64,000 nucleotides of DNA from Pseudoflavonifractor sp. An85 (GCF_002161235.1 NZ_NFHE01000013.1:1-64000), one strand, 5' to 3'. Positions 7,183 to 15,674 are shown, counted from the first letter of the stretch. Notes: generated from the letters alone by a model not told the origin. Made by a program: numbers and translations.

Positions 7183-8112
7183 TCACTGCCCTCCCTTGAG
7201 GAAGAAGTCCATGGCCCGTAGGTACCCCTCAAAGCCCAGACCATAGATCTGGCCCACGCAGGCGGGGGCGGTGACCGAGACGGAGCGGAAGGACTCCCGG
7301 GCCTGAATGTTGCTGATGTGCACCTCGAAGGCTGGGGTATCTACTGCCTGGATGGCGTCGAAAATGGCGTAGCTGTAATGGGTGTAGGCGCCGGGATTGA
7401 TGATAATGGCATCAAAGACCCCGTCGGCGGCGTGAATCTGGTCGATGAGGGCCCCCTCGTGGTTGGACTGGAAGCAGGTGGCGGTGGAGTTGTGCTCTTT
7501 GGCGTAGGCCTGAATCATGGCGCACAGGGATTCATAACTCTCGTGGCCATACACCCCCGGTTCCCGCTTGCCCAGCAGGTTCAAATTGGGGCCGTTGAGG
7601 ATGAGAAACTTTTTGCCCAGCTCGGAGATTTTCTCCAAAATCTCCGCAACGGTGGCCTGAGGTGTGGAAAAGTCGTGGATGAGCACATCCGCCGCGGTGA
7701 GGTAGTGGGGCAGACGGTGGAGATGGCGCTCCACGAAAGCCTCATGCCCATCCTGGGCCAGAGGACGGCCCTGGATGTCCAGGGTGGCGCAGATCTCTCC
7801 GATGGGGCGGTCAAGAAACACCAAAATGCCATTGCGGCGCAGAGAGGCCACGTTTTTTCTCGACAGCACCGCCCCACCACCGGTGGCGATGACCAGACCG
7901 TCCTGGCCTCCCACCTGCTCCAGCACCTGGCTTTCCAGAGAGCGGAAGCCCCGCTCTCCGTCCTGGGCAAAAATCTCTGCAATGGTGCGCCCGGAGTTGC
8001 CCTCGATGAGGGTGTCGCAGTCCACAAAGGGACGGCCCAGCTGTTGGGCCAGCAGTTGTCCAACGGTGGTTTTTCCACAGCCCATCATGCCAATGAGGAC
8101 AATATTCTTCAT
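7183..8112 (-). CDS. Fused shikimate kinase / type II 3-dehydroquinate dehydratase
   Basis: One 309-residue chain carries two shikimate-pathway enzymes. Residues 1-165 are shikimate kinase (step 5): P-loop GMMGCGKTT (8-16), DCD at 31-33, and GGGAVLS (78-84). Residues 167-309 are a complete type II dehydroquinase (AroQ, step 3): LNGPNLNLLGKREPGVYG with catalytic Tyr188, SNHEGALID with Glu219, NPGAYTHYS, and EVHISN with His265. There is no stop or new ribosome site at the joint (EKISELGKKFLILNG), so this is a true fusion in the reading frame. It couples non-consecutive steps; aroE, the step between, is the next gene. Both active sites look intact. Confidence 0.95.
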   Translation of the reverse strand: MKNIVLIGMMGCGKTTVGQLLAQQLGRPFVDCDTLIEGNSGRTIAEIFAQDGERGFRSLESQVLEQVGGQDGLVIATGGGAVLSRKNVASLRRNGILVFLDRPIGEICATLDIQGRPLAQDGHEAFVERHLHRLPHYLTAADVLIHDFSTPQATVAEILEKISELGKKFLILNGPNLNLLGKREPGVYGHESYESLCAMIQAYAKEHNSTATCFQSNHEGALIDQIHAADGVFDAIIINPGAYTHYSYAIFDAIQAVDTPAFEVHISNIQARESFRSVSVTAPACVGQIYGLGFEGYLRAMDFFLKGGQ

Positions 8113-8114
8113 TT

Positions 8115-9272
8115 CTATCCCTCCAAATTCGACACAAAGTTGCCTAACACTCGAAAATCTCCCGTGGTTTGGGAGAGCTCATGGAGCACATCGGCGATTT
8201 CCGGGGTGTTGAGACTTCCGGTGAACTCCAAAAAGAACATGTATTCCCAGCTGTGCTCTGGCATGGGGCGGGACTCCAGTTTCACCATGTTCAGCCCATG
8301 GACAGCGAAGATGGTGAGAATTTCATGGAGGGAACCGGCCTGATGGGGGAGGAGGAACACAGTGCTGATTTTGTCCGCCCCCTCCCGCAACTCCATGTGA
8401 GGAGATACCACCACGAAACGGGTGGTGTTGTGGGAGTTGTGGTTGATGCCCTGGGCCAGAATGTTGAGCCCGTAGAGCTGGGCGGCCCGGGCGGAGCACA
8501 CGGCAGCTTTGGTAAGATCGCCGCTTTCGGCCACCATCTGAGCCGACCCGGCGGTGTCCGCCTGGGGCACCCGCTTCCAGTGGGGATAGCGATTTAAAAA
8601 CTGCTCGCTTTGGAACAGCCCCTGCTCATGGGAGTATACGTGGGTGATGGTGTCCAGGGTAGCCCCAGGCAGAGCCATGAGGCAGTGCTCCACCTTCACT
8701 GTGGTCTCCCCCACAATGAAGTACTCATATTGGGTGAGCAGGTCGTAAATTTGCCGGATGGCCCCAGTGGAGCTGTTCTCGATGGGGAGAACGGCGTAGT
8801 CTGCCCGTCCCTCTTTCAGGGCCAGGAAAGTGTCTTCAAACTGCTCCAGCCCGGTGGCCTGCACCCCTGGGCCGAAGAAGTTGATGCAGGCTTGCTCACT
8901 GTACGCCCCCGGCACGCCCTGGTAGACCACCCGGGGGGTGTCCACCGGGGCCTGGATGCCCGCCATGGCGCTCAGCAGCCGGGGCAAACCGGGGTTGTCC
9001 GCCCGTTCGTGGGTCATATCCCGCTGTTGGCGGCGGGATATGGACATGATGGTCTGAAAAAGGGTGGTGACTCCGGGGCGAAGCTCCCCCTCCACCAGCT
9101 GGGCCTTGTTTTGCAGCACTTGTCGCTCCCGGGCTGCATCCAGCACCGGCAGGCCACGCTCCAGTTTGTATTGGCCCACCCGGGCGGTGACAGCCATGCG
9201 CTGGCGGAACAAGTCCACCATCTGCCGGTCAATGCCGTCTATTTCATGTCTCAACTGCTGCAATTCGTCCAT
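8115..9272 (-). CDS. pheA: Bifunctional chorismate mutase / prephenate dehydratase (P-protein)
   Basis: Converts chorismate to prephenate and then to phenylpyruvate, committing flux to phenylalanine. Of 385 residues, about 1-85 are an AroQ-type chorismate mutase (LRHEIDGIDRQMVDLFRQR). About 100-280 are prephenate dehydratase (VYQGVPGAYSEQA; LPIENSSTGAI; NTTRFVVVS). About 290-385 are an ACT domain with the ESRP motif that senses phenylalanine. I place the start at 9272, directly after AGGAGG; an upstream extension to 9410 runs into the aroC region. It is the only amino-acid-specific branch enzyme in the operon; no tyrA is visible. Confidence 0.94.
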   Translation of the reverse strand: MDELQQLRHEIDGIDRQMVDLFRQRMAVTARVGQYKLERGLPVLDAARERQVLQNKAQLVEGELRPGVTTLFQTIMSISRRQQRDMTHERADNPGLPRLLSAMAGIQAPVDTPRVVYQGVPGAYSEQACINFFGPGVQATGLEQFEDTFLALKEGRADYAVLPIENSSTGAIRQIYDLLTQYEYFIVGETTVKVEHCLMALPGATLDTITHVYSHEQGLFQSEQFLNRYPHWKRVPQADTAGSAQMVAESGDLTKAAVCSARAAQLYGLNILAQGINHNSHNTTRFVVVSPHMELREGADKISTVFLLPHQAGSLHEILTIFAVHGLNMVKLESRPMPEHSWEYMFFLEFTGSLNTPEIADVLHELSQTTGDFRVLGNFVSNLEG

Positions 9273-9300
9273 GGGAATGGCCTCCTGAAGGTAAAGTGGA

Positions 9301-10347
9301 TTAGATGCCCAGCAACTGGCAGGCAGCCAGAGCGGCGGCGGCTTCCACCACCGGTACTGCCCGGGGCACCACGCAAGGGTCATGCCGTCCCTGCAAGGAA
9401 AGTTCCGCATTTTCCATGCGGCTCATGTCAATGGTAAATTGGGTGCGGGCGATGGAAGGGGTGGGGCGCATGGTCACCTCAAACACCAGGGGCATGCCGT
9501 TGGTGATGCCGCCGTTGATGCCGCCGGCGCAGTTCTGTTCGGCCCCCACCTGACCGTGCTCGTCCACGTACAGGGGGTCGTTGGCTTCCGAGCCCCGCAT
9601 GAGGGAGAAAGCGGTGCCAGCGCCGAAGGCCACCGCCTTCACCGCTGGAATGGCAAACAGGTACTGAGAGAAGATGCCCTCGGCGTTTTCTCCAAAGTCG
9701 GGGGAGCCGTACCCGGCTGGAAGGCCGAACACGCCGCACTCAATGGACCCGCCCACGGAGTCCTGGTCTTCCTTGGCCTCCAAAATGACCTCCTGCATTT
9801 CCTGGCCCTTCTGGTCGTCCAGCACGGGAAACTCCTTGTCCGCCACCCCTTTCAGGGTGTCCCAGTCCTCCAGGGCCTCATCGCTCACGCCGTAGATAGA
9901 ACTGATGTGAGCGCCCACATAGATGCTTTGCTGGGCCAGAATCTGCTTGGCGATGGCCCCGGCAAACACCAGCGGGGCAGTGAGCCGCCCGGAGAAGTGA
10001 CCGCCGCCCCGGTAGTCGTTGAAGCCCTGGTATCGCACATGGGCGGGGTAGTCGGCGTGGCCGGGGCGGGCCAAATCCTTGGTGCGGCTGTAATCCCCGC
10101 TTCGGGTGTCGGTGTTGGGGATCATGGCGCACAGGGGGGAACCGGTGGTTTTGCCCTCAAACACGCCGGAGAGCACTTGTACCTGGTCGGCTTCCTTTCG
10201 GGCAGTGGCCAGGGGGGACTTGCCAGGGGCCCGACGGGCCATGTCCTTGGCGATGGCGTCCCAGTCCAGGGTCAGACCGGCGGGCACGCCGGTGAGGGTG
10301 ACCCCGATGGCGGGGCCGTGGGATTCGCCAAAAATGGTGTATTTCAT
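9301..10347 (-). CDS. aroC: Chorismate synthase
   Basis: Flavin-dependent anti-elimination of EPSP phosphate to give chorismate, step 7. The 348-residue protein starts MKYTIFGESHGPAIG, the family signature, and contains RPGHADYPA, the DYRGGGHFSGR signature and GGINGGITNG. Length is normal. I chose the start at 10347 because GAGGAA precedes it and its ATG overlaps the aroA stop as ATGA, so the two are translationally coupled. Confidence 0.96.
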   Translation of the reverse strand: MKYTIFGESHGPAIGVTLTGVPAGLTLDWDAIAKDMARRAPGKSPLATARKEADQVQVLSGVFEGKTTGSPLCAMIPNTDTRSGDYSRTKDLARPGHADYPAHVRYQGFNDYRGGGHFSGRLTAPLVFAGAIAKQILAQQSIYVGAHISSIYGVSDEALEDWDTLKGVADKEFPVLDDQKGQEMQEVILEAKEDQDSVGGSIECGVFGLPAGYGSPDFGENAEGIFSQYLFAIPAVKAVAFGAGTAFSLMRGSEANDPLYVDEHGQVGAEQNCAGGINGGITNGMPLVFEVTMRPTPSIARTQFTIDMSRMENAELSLQGRHDPCVVPRAVPVVEAAAALAACQLLGI

Positions 10348-11570
10348 AGAGTTTCCTCGCTTTTTACAATGTTTCCACCCAACTGCTGGTAGACCTCCCA
10401 GAAGTCGGGGAAGGATTTGGCCACGCACTGAGCGCCCGTGAGGGTGATGGGAGAGGTGCAGCGGGTGGCCGCCACCGCCGCCATCATGGCGATGCGGTGG
10501 TCGTTGTGGCAGGGGACGGTGACCCCACCGTTCAACTGGGCTTTGCCCACAATGGTGAGCCCTTCCGCCAGCTCTTCCACGTGGGCACCCAGGGCGCAGA
10601 GCACCTGGGAGGTGGTGGCCAGCCGGTCACTCTCCTTGATGCGCAACCGGGCCGCCCCCACAATGTGGCAGGTTTTCCCCTCCATACCGGCCGCCAACGC
10701 CGCCAGAGGAGGCACCAGGTCGGGGCACTGGCTCACGTCCAGGGTGAGGTCCGTTTCCGGCCCAGTGAGGGCTTCATAAAAGCCCACCATCCGCTGGTCC
10801 CCCTGTTTGGAGCGGGGGTTTAGGCCCTGGATGTCCAGATCATTGCCCAGCCCCAAGGCGGCGTAGAAAAAGCCGGCCTGGGACCAGTCCGCCTCTACGG
10901 CTCCCTGTATGGGGGTGTAGTGCTGACCGCCGGGGACCGTGTAGCCGTCCAGAGCAATCCCGGCGGCGGTGAGGGCGTCCCGGGTCATGGCCACGTAGTC
11001 CTCCGACTCCAGGGGGGAGGTGAGGGTGATGGTGGAGGTGCCCTCCACCAAAGGCAAGGCGTAGAGCAGGCCGGTGACAAACTGGCTGGATACGTTCCCG
11101 GGCAGAGGGTAGTCCCCGGCGGGAAGCTGGCCCTGTACGGTGAGCACCCCGTTTTCCAGGGTGTAGGAGACGCCTTTGGCATCGAAAAGATCAAAATAGG
11201 GCTTTTGGGGCCGCTCCATCAGCCGCCCCTGGCCGGTGAACACCCCGCCGCCTGCCACCGCCAGAGCGATGGGGATGAGAAAGCGTAGGGTGGAGCCGGA
11301 CTCCCCACAGTCCAGGTGGGGGAGGGAGGAGTGGGGGCGGTTCATGGTGAGGCCCTGCACCGTGAGGGTGGAGCCTTCCCAGGTAAAGGTGGCGCCCAGG
11401 GCTTTCATACACCGGATGGTAGCCAGAATGTCCTGGGATTGGGCCACGTTGTGGAGTACGCTCTCCCCCTCTGCCAAGGCGGCGGCGATGATGAGCCGGT
11501 GGGCCTGGCTTTTGGAGGGGGGCGGGGTGACGGGACCATGGAGTTTCGTGGGGGTAATGGTGACGTTCAT
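10344..11570 (-). CDS. aroA: 5-enolpyruvylshikimate-3-phosphate synthase
   Basis: Adds enolpyruvate from PEP to shikimate 3-phosphate, step 6. The 408-residue protein shows the substrate motif PPSKSQAHR near the N-terminus, DCGESGSTLRFL in the PEP/glyphosate-binding region and RIKESDRLATT near the C-terminus. The residue matching Pro101 of the E. coli enzyme is Phe here and the loop reads GSTLRF, unlike the class I sequence. That may affect herbicide sensitivity, but this is inference. It ends in an ATGA overlap with aroC and begins 12 bases after aroB. Confidence 0.96.
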   Translation of the reverse strand: MNVTITPTKLHGPVTPPPSKSQAHRLIIAAALAEGESVLHNVAQSQDILATIRCMKALGATFTWEGSTLTVQGLTMNRPHSSLPHLDCGESGSTLRFLIPIALAVAGGGVFTGQGRLMERPQKPYFDLFDAKGVSYTLENGVLTVQGQLPAGDYPLPGNVSSQFVTGLLYALPLVEGTSTITLTSPLESEDYVAMTRDALTAAGIALDGYTVPGGQHYTPIQGAVEADWSQAGFFYAALGLGNDLDIQGLNPRSKQGDQRMVGFYEALTGPETDLTLDVSQCPDLVPPLAALAAGMEGKTCHIVGAARLRIKESDRLATTSQVLCALGAHVEELAEGLTIVGKAQLNGGVTVPCHNDHRIAMMAAVAATRCTSPITLTGAQCVAKSFPDFWEVYQQLGGNIVKSEETL

Positions 11571-11582
11571 AAAAATACCTCG

Positions 11583-12644
11583 TTATAGCATGGCCAGCAG
11601 CTGCTGCTTTTCCATGGGATAGGCCACGGCGTGGCCGGGGCGGTCCAAGAGAATGAGAGAGATGGAGGAGCCCGCCCCTTTCTTGTCCAAACCAATGGCG
11701 GCGGCGTAGTCGTCCTGGGTGCAGGGGATGGCGGTGGGCAGGCCGAAGGCGGAGACCAGCCGGGCAATGGACCCGGACAGGTGGGCGGGGGTGAGGCCCA
11801 GAGAGATACCTAGTTCGGCAGCTCGTACCATTCCGGTGGCCACCCCTTGCCCGTGGGTGTAGGTTCGGTAGTGGCCTGCCAGCTCATAGGCGTGGCCCAG
11901 GGTGTGGCCGAAGTTGAGGATCATCCGCCGCCCGGTGTCCAGTTCGTCCTCCGCCACCACCTCCGCTTTGATGCGGCAGCAGGTGTGGAGCACATGGCCG
12001 ATGTTGGCCATGATGGCCGAGCGGGTGGCGTGCTGCCCCAGAAACTCCAAAAAACTCTGGTCTGCAATGCACCCGTATTTGATGACCTCTGCCATACCGT
12101 CGGCAAAGGTCTCGTCGGGGAGGGTGTCCAGGGTGGTGGGGTCCATGAGCACCAGCCGGGGCTGATAGAAGGCACCGGCCAGGTTTTTTCCCTCCGGCAG
12201 GTCGATGGCCACCTTGCCCCCCACCGAGGAATCCACCTGGGCCAGCAGGGTGGTGGGAATCTGAATGAAAGCCACCCCTCGCAGCATGGTGGCGGCGGCA
12301 AAACCCGCCAGATCCCCCACCACGCCGCCGCCCAGGGCCACCACGCAGTCGGTGCGGGTGAGACCAAAGCGGGCAAAGCCACTCCACAGTTTGGCCAGCT
12401 GGTCCGAGCACTTGCTCTCCTCTCCGGCGGGGACTACGAAGGTCTCCACCTGGAACCCGGCCAGGGAGAGGCTGTGGGCTACAATTTCGCCGTACAGCGG
12501 GGCCACATGGGAGTCGGTGACCAGGGCTGCCTTGCGGGCTCCAGGGAGCACGGAGCAGATGTAGCCCCCGGCCTGGGGGAGCAGGCCGGGTTGAATGAGA
12601 ATGTCATACTCCCGCCCGGGGAGGGGGACTGTGAGGGTGAGCAT
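11583..12644 (-). CDS. aroB: 3-dehydroquinate synthase
   Basis: NAD+- and metal-dependent cyclisation of DAHP to 3-dehydroquinate, step 2. The 353-residue protein contains the nucleotide motif GGGVVGDLAGFAAA, the QIPTTLLAQVDSSVGGK stretch, and metal ligands in AEVIKYG and NFGHTLGHAYE. Length is normal. It lies 14 bases after the small unknown gene and 12 bases before aroA, so one transcript is expected. Confidence 0.96.
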   Translation of the reverse strand: MLTLTVPLPGREYDILIQPGLLPQAGGYICSVLPGARKAALVTDSHVAPLYGEIVAHSLSLAGFQVETFVVPAGEESKCSDQLAKLWSGFARFGLTRTDCVVALGGGVVGDLAGFAAATMLRGVAFIQIPTTLLAQVDSSVGGKVAIDLPEGKNLAGAFYQPRLVLMDPTTLDTLPDETFADGMAEVIKYGCIADQSFLEFLGQHATRSAIMANIGHVLHTCCRIKAEVVAEDELDTGRRMILNFGHTLGHAYELAGHYRTYTHGQGVATGMVRAAELGISLGLTPAHLSGSIARLVSAFGLPTAIPCTQDDYAAAIGLDKKGAGSSISLILLDRPGHAVAYPMEKQQLLAML

Positions 12645-12658
12645 GGGAAAATCTCCTC

Positions 12659-12991
12659 TCAGAGTTTGTCTACGGCCTGGGCCAGGGTGTCCAAAAAGGC
12701 ATCCTCGCCCCAGGTATTGATTTTGAAGAACATGGCCTGACTGCCACCGGCGGTGATGGCGGTGAGGTGGAGTTGGTCACCCAACCCGGTGAGCATCAGG
12801 CACAGGGCCACCCGGTTGCTTCCCATGGCGCTGTACCGTTCGTACATGCGTATGGCACAGTGGGTGTCTCCCATCATGTAGTCGTTACCATTCTCATAGG
12901 AAGCGGACATGCTGCCATTCAAAATAGTGTTGTGCAGGGTGTGAAGGACTTCGTGAAAGTCTCCGCTGAAGGTGCGTTCCAACATGGCCAT
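12659..12991 (-). CDS. Conserved-looking small protein in the aro operon, unknown function
   Basis: A 110-residue soluble protein between DAHP synthase and aroB, with spacings of 27 and 14 bases that put it inside the operon. It has no signal peptide or membrane segment. It alternates helix (FHEVLHTLHNTIL, MYERYSAMG) with short strands (RVALCLMLTGLGDQLHLTAITAG) and ends in a helix (EDAFLDTLAQAVDKL). I do not recognise it firmly; it may belong to one of the small clostridial DUF families. The position suggests an accessory or regulatory role in aromatic synthesis, but the sequence shows no catalytic motif. Confidence 0.75.
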   Translation of the reverse strand: MAMLERTFSGDFHEVLHTLHNTILNGSMSASYENGNDYMMGDTHCAIRMYERYSAMGSNRVALCLMLTGLGDQLHLTAITAGGSQAMFFKINTWGEDAFLDTLAQAVDKL

Positions 12992-13018
12992 GGTTCAAAC
13001 TCCTCTCTTCGGTTTGAT

Positions 13019-14041
13019 TTAGGTGAGTGTCTTGCCCATCAGCTCCACCAGGGGGGTCACTTTATCCATGAGGCGGCGGAACTTTTCAGGGGTGAGGGAC
13101 TGCTGCCCGTCGCACAGAGCGCAGGCGGGGTTGTTGTGTACCTCGATCATCAGACCGTCGGCGCCCACAGCGGCGGCGGCCATGGCCAGAGGCTCCACCA
13201 TCCAGTACATGCCCGCAGCGTGGGAGGGGTCCACCACGATGGGCAGGTGGCTCATGCGGCGGATGGCGGGGATGGCGGACAGGTCCAGGGTGTTGCGGGT
13301 GTAGGTCTCAAAGGTGCGCACGCCCCGCTCACACAAAATGACGTTCTCGTTGCCGGCGGCCATGATGTACTCGGCGGACATGATCCACTCCTCGTAGGTG
13401 TTGGCTAGACCCCGCTTGAGCAAAATGGGCTTGGACATCTTGCCCACCTCTTTGAGCAGGTCAAAATTCTGCATGTTCCGGGCGCCGATCTGCACCATAT
13501 CCACCTTTTCCTCGAAGAGCTCGCAGTATTTGGGGCTCATCAGCTCGGTGACGATGGGCAGGCCAGTCTCCGCCTTGGCCTCCAGCAGCAGGTCCAGGCC
13601 GGGAGTGCCCATGCCCTGGAAGGCGTAGGGGGAGGTGCGGGGCTTGAAGGCGCCGCCGCGCAGCAGGGAGGCCCCGGAGGCCTTCACCGACTGGGCCACG
13701 TCAATGATCTGCTCCCGGCTCTCCACGGAGCAGGGACCGGCAATGACGGTGAACCCGCCGCCGCCGATAACGGCATCTCCAATGCGCACAGCGCTGTCCT
13801 CGGGGTGGAACTTGCGGTTGGCCTTCTTGTAGGGTTCCTGTACCCGCATGACCCGATCCACGTCCTGGTGGATGGTGATTTTATCCTGGTCAATGCGGGA
13901 GGTGTCTCCCACCAGGCCCAGAATGGAGCACCCTACACCTTTGGTGATGCTGACTCGTACTTCCGGATGGTCTTGTTCCAGTTGATGGGCCAAACCCTGG
14001 ATGGTATCCTGGGTGGCGGTGGGTTTCATGACAATAACCAT
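13019..14041 (-). CDS. aroF: 3-deoxy-7-phosphoheptulonate (DAHP) synthase, with N-terminal regulatory domain
   Basis: Condenses PEP with erythrose 4-phosphate, the first step of aromatic synthesis. The 340-residue chain has an N-terminal ferredoxin-like (ACT-like) regulatory domain (about 1-70) followed by the KDO8P/DAHP barrel: AGPCSVES (101-108), RGGAFKPRTSPYAFQG (128-143) and VDPSHAAG. This is the layout of the Thermotoga-type enzyme, which Tyr and Phe inhibit through the N-terminal domain. The start is set at 14041 by an AGGAAG site; a longer frame to 14170 would run back through the attenuator terminator. It is the first structural gene of the operon. Confidence 0.94.
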   Translation of the reverse strand: MVIVMKPTATQDTIQGLAHQLEQDHPEVRVSITKGVGCSILGLVGDTSRIDQDKITIHQDVDRVMRVQEPYKKANRKFHPEDSAVRIGDAVIGGGGFTVIAGPCSVESREQIIDVAQSVKASGASLLRGGAFKPRTSPYAFQGMGTPGLDLLLEAKAETGLPIVTELMSPKYCELFEEKVDMVQIGARNMQNFDLLKEVGKMSKPILLKRGLANTYEEWIMSAEYIMAAGNENVILCERGVRTFETYTRNTLDLSAIPAIRRMSHLPIVVDPSHAAGMYWMVEPLAMAAAAVGADGLMIEVHNNPACALCDGQQSLTPEKFRRLMDKVTPLVELMGKTLT

Positions 14042-14067
14042 GGTCAATTCTTCCTTTCTTTGTGGTG

Positions 14068-14115
14068 GCATAAAATGAAAAATCGCCCATTGACTGCCAC
14101 ATGCGTCAATGAGCG
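14068..14115 (-). terminator. Attenuator terminator in the aro leader
   Basis: On the minus strand, CGCTCATTGAC (14115-14105) pairs with GTCAATGGGCG (14094-14084) across a 10-base loop: 11 pairs including one G-U. It is followed by ATTTTTCATTTT. It lies between the leader peptide and DAHP synthase, so it would end transcription before the operon. Its 5' arm can also pair with the leader stop region (see findings). Confidence 0.75.
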
Positions 14116-14166
14116 TTCCATTTCGGTATGTTGGATTTTGCCCCCAAAAGCTGGGTGCAAAAAGGC

Positions 14167-14265
14167 TCACTCAATGCCGCGTTGTTCCATGACAAAATAG
14201 CCGTACCCGGTAAATCGAGTAAAGCCATAATAAGCCATGAAGTTGTGAGCAGTGGTGTGAGTCAT
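14167..14265 (-). CDS. Phe/Tyr-rich leader peptide of the aro operon
   Basis: A 32-codon frame with a GCGAGG ribosome site, starting ATG at 14265 and ending TGA at 14167, about 125 bases upstream of DAHP synthase. Eight of its 32 residues are aromatic (4 Phe, 4 Tyr), concentrated in the core NFMAYYGFTRFTGYGYF, and there is no Trp. This is the composition expected if ribosome stalling at scarce Phe-tRNA or Tyr-tRNA controls the operon. It lies directly after a strong promoter and before a terminator hairpin. The peptide itself probably has no other role. I infer function from composition, position and RNA pairings. Confidence 0.75.
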   Translation of the reverse strand: MTHTTAHNFMAYYGFTRFTGYGYFVMEQRGIE

Positions 14266-14296
14266 CGCTACAAACCTCGCTAGATGAAGTGAGGTC

Positions 14297-14325
14297 ATTA
14301 TATCCCAACGAGTGGGAAAATGCAA
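14297..14325 (-). promoter_or_regulatory. aro operon promoter
   Basis: On the minus strand TTGCAT (14325-14320), a 17-bp spacer and TATAAT (14302-14297). The spacer contains the inverted repeat CCCA(N5)TGGG. Transcription would start near 14290, about 25 bases before the leader peptide ATG. Confidence 0.8.
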
Positions 14326-14367
14326 GCCCTTTTTTTCTGATGCGCTAAAGTGAGAAAGATGTGGGCA

Positions 14368-14396
14368 TTGACAAGGGGGCGCGGGGAGAATAGGAT
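14368..14396 (+). promoter_or_regulatory. cinA promoter
   Basis: TTGACA (14368-14373), a 17-bp spacer and TAGGAT (14391-14396), followed by AGGAGG at 14412-14417 and the cinA ATG at 14427. It is divergent from the aro promoter. Confidence 0.75.
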
Positions 14397-14426
14397 AACA
14401 GCAAAGACCACAGGAGGAAACTGCAT

Positions 14427-15674
14427 ATGGAACATCAAGTGGAATTGCTGGCAGTGGGCACCGAGCTGCTGCTGGGAAACACCTTAAATACCGATGCTCG
14501 GGACTTAAGCCGTCTGCTCTCCGGCATGGGACTCAATGTGTACCACCACACAGTGGTGGGGGACAATCCGGGACGGCTTGCTCAGGCGGTGGAGATAGCC
14601 CGGAGCCGAGCGGATGTCATCATTACCACTGGCGGACTGGGGCCGACCTGTGATGATCTGACCAAGAAGGTGGTGGCCCAGGCCTTTGGGCTGCCCCTGG
14701 AGTACCATCCGGAATGTGAGGAGAGCATCCGGGCGTATTTTGCCAAGTCGGGCCGAGAAATGACGGAAAATAACCTGCAGCAGGCCTATTTGCCCCAAGG
14801 CTGTACGGTGCTGGAAAACCACTGGGGCACCGCACCCGGGTGCGCCTTCTGCGTGGACGGGGTGCACGTGGTGATGCTTCCCGGTCCGCCTCGGGAGTGC
14901 ATTCCCATGTTCCGGGAGCAGGCGGTTCCCTACCTCTCCCAGCTCACCCAAGGGGTCATTCACTCCCGCACCCTGCGCATCTTCGGCCTGGGAGAGTCGG
15001 GGGTGGAGCAGCTGCTGCGGGATAAGATGAACGCCTTGACCAATCCCACCCTGGCCCCCTACGCCAAGGAAGGAGAAGTGGAGCTGCGCATCACCGCCAA
15101 GGCAGACACCGTGGAGCAGGCCCAGGCCATGATTGCCCCGGTGGAGCAGGAAGTGCGGGCCATGTTGGGCGATCAGATCTATGGGGCGGATGTGTCCTCT
15201 CTGGAGGAAGTGGTGGTGCCTTTGCTGGCCCGGAAGGGGCTGACCCTGGGCACGGCGGAGAGCTGCACAGGAGGGCTCATCGCCAAGCGCATCACCGATG
15301 TGCCCGGGTCCTCGGCAGTGCTGCGGGGCGGTGTGGTCAGCTACACCAACGCGGTGAAAAGTAACGTCCTGGGGGTGTCTCAGGAGCTGCTGGACTCCCA
15401 GGGGGCGGTGTGCGGGGAAGTAGCCCGACAGATGGCCCTGGGTGCCCGGGAGGTGCTGGGGTGCGACTTGGCGGTGTCCACCACCGGCGTGGCAGGCCCG
15501 GACAGCGACGACTGGGGTAACCCGGTGGGGCTGGTGTATGTGGCCCTGGCTACCCCCCAGGGGTGCCAGGTGGTGGAGCTGCACCTGGGCGGGGCCGCCC
15601 AGCGCCGGGATCGGGTGCGCACCTTAGCGGCCAACCATGCTCTGGATTTGGTGCGGCGGTACTGCGAGAAATAA
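14427..15674 (+). CDS. cinA: CinA family protein (MoCF-like domain plus nicotinamide-nucleotide amidase domain)
   Basis: A 415-residue two-domain protein. The N-terminal part (about 1-170) is a molybdopterin-binding-like COG1058 fold (VGTELLLGNTLNTDA; TTGGLGPTCDDLTK), linked in CinA proteins to ADP-ribose pyrophosphatase activity. The C-terminal part (about 255-415) is the PncC amidase (GTAESCTGGLIAKRITDVPGSS and STTGVAGPD), which deamidates NMN for NAD recycling. The gene is often induced with competence or DNA damage. It is monocistronic, with its own promoter and a strong terminator. Confidence 0.93.
   Translation: MEHQVELLAVGTELLLGNTLNTDARDLSRLLSGMGLNVYHHTVVGDNPGRLAQAVEIARSRADVIITTGGLGPTCDDLTKKVVAQAFGLPLEYHPECEESIRAYFAKSGREMTENNLQQAYLPQGCTVLENHWGTAPGCAFCVDGVHVVMLPGPPRECIPMFREQAVPYLSQLTQGVIHSRTLRIFGLGESGVEQLLRDKMNALTNPTLAPYAKEGEVELRITAKADTVEQAQAMIAPVEQEVRAMLGDQIYGADVSSLEEVVVPLLARKGLTLGTAESCTGGLIAKRITDVPGSSAVLRGGVVSYTNAVKSNVLGVSQELLDSQGAVCGEVARQMALGAREVLGCDLAVSTTGVAGPDSDDWGNPVGLVYVALATPQGCQVVELHLGGAAQRRDRVRTLAANHALDLVRRYCEK

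Noticed and set aside
14042-14170. N-terminal extension of DAHP synthase
   Set aside because: It would translate through the attenuator terminator and lacks a ribosome site; the ATG at 14041 has AGGAAG.
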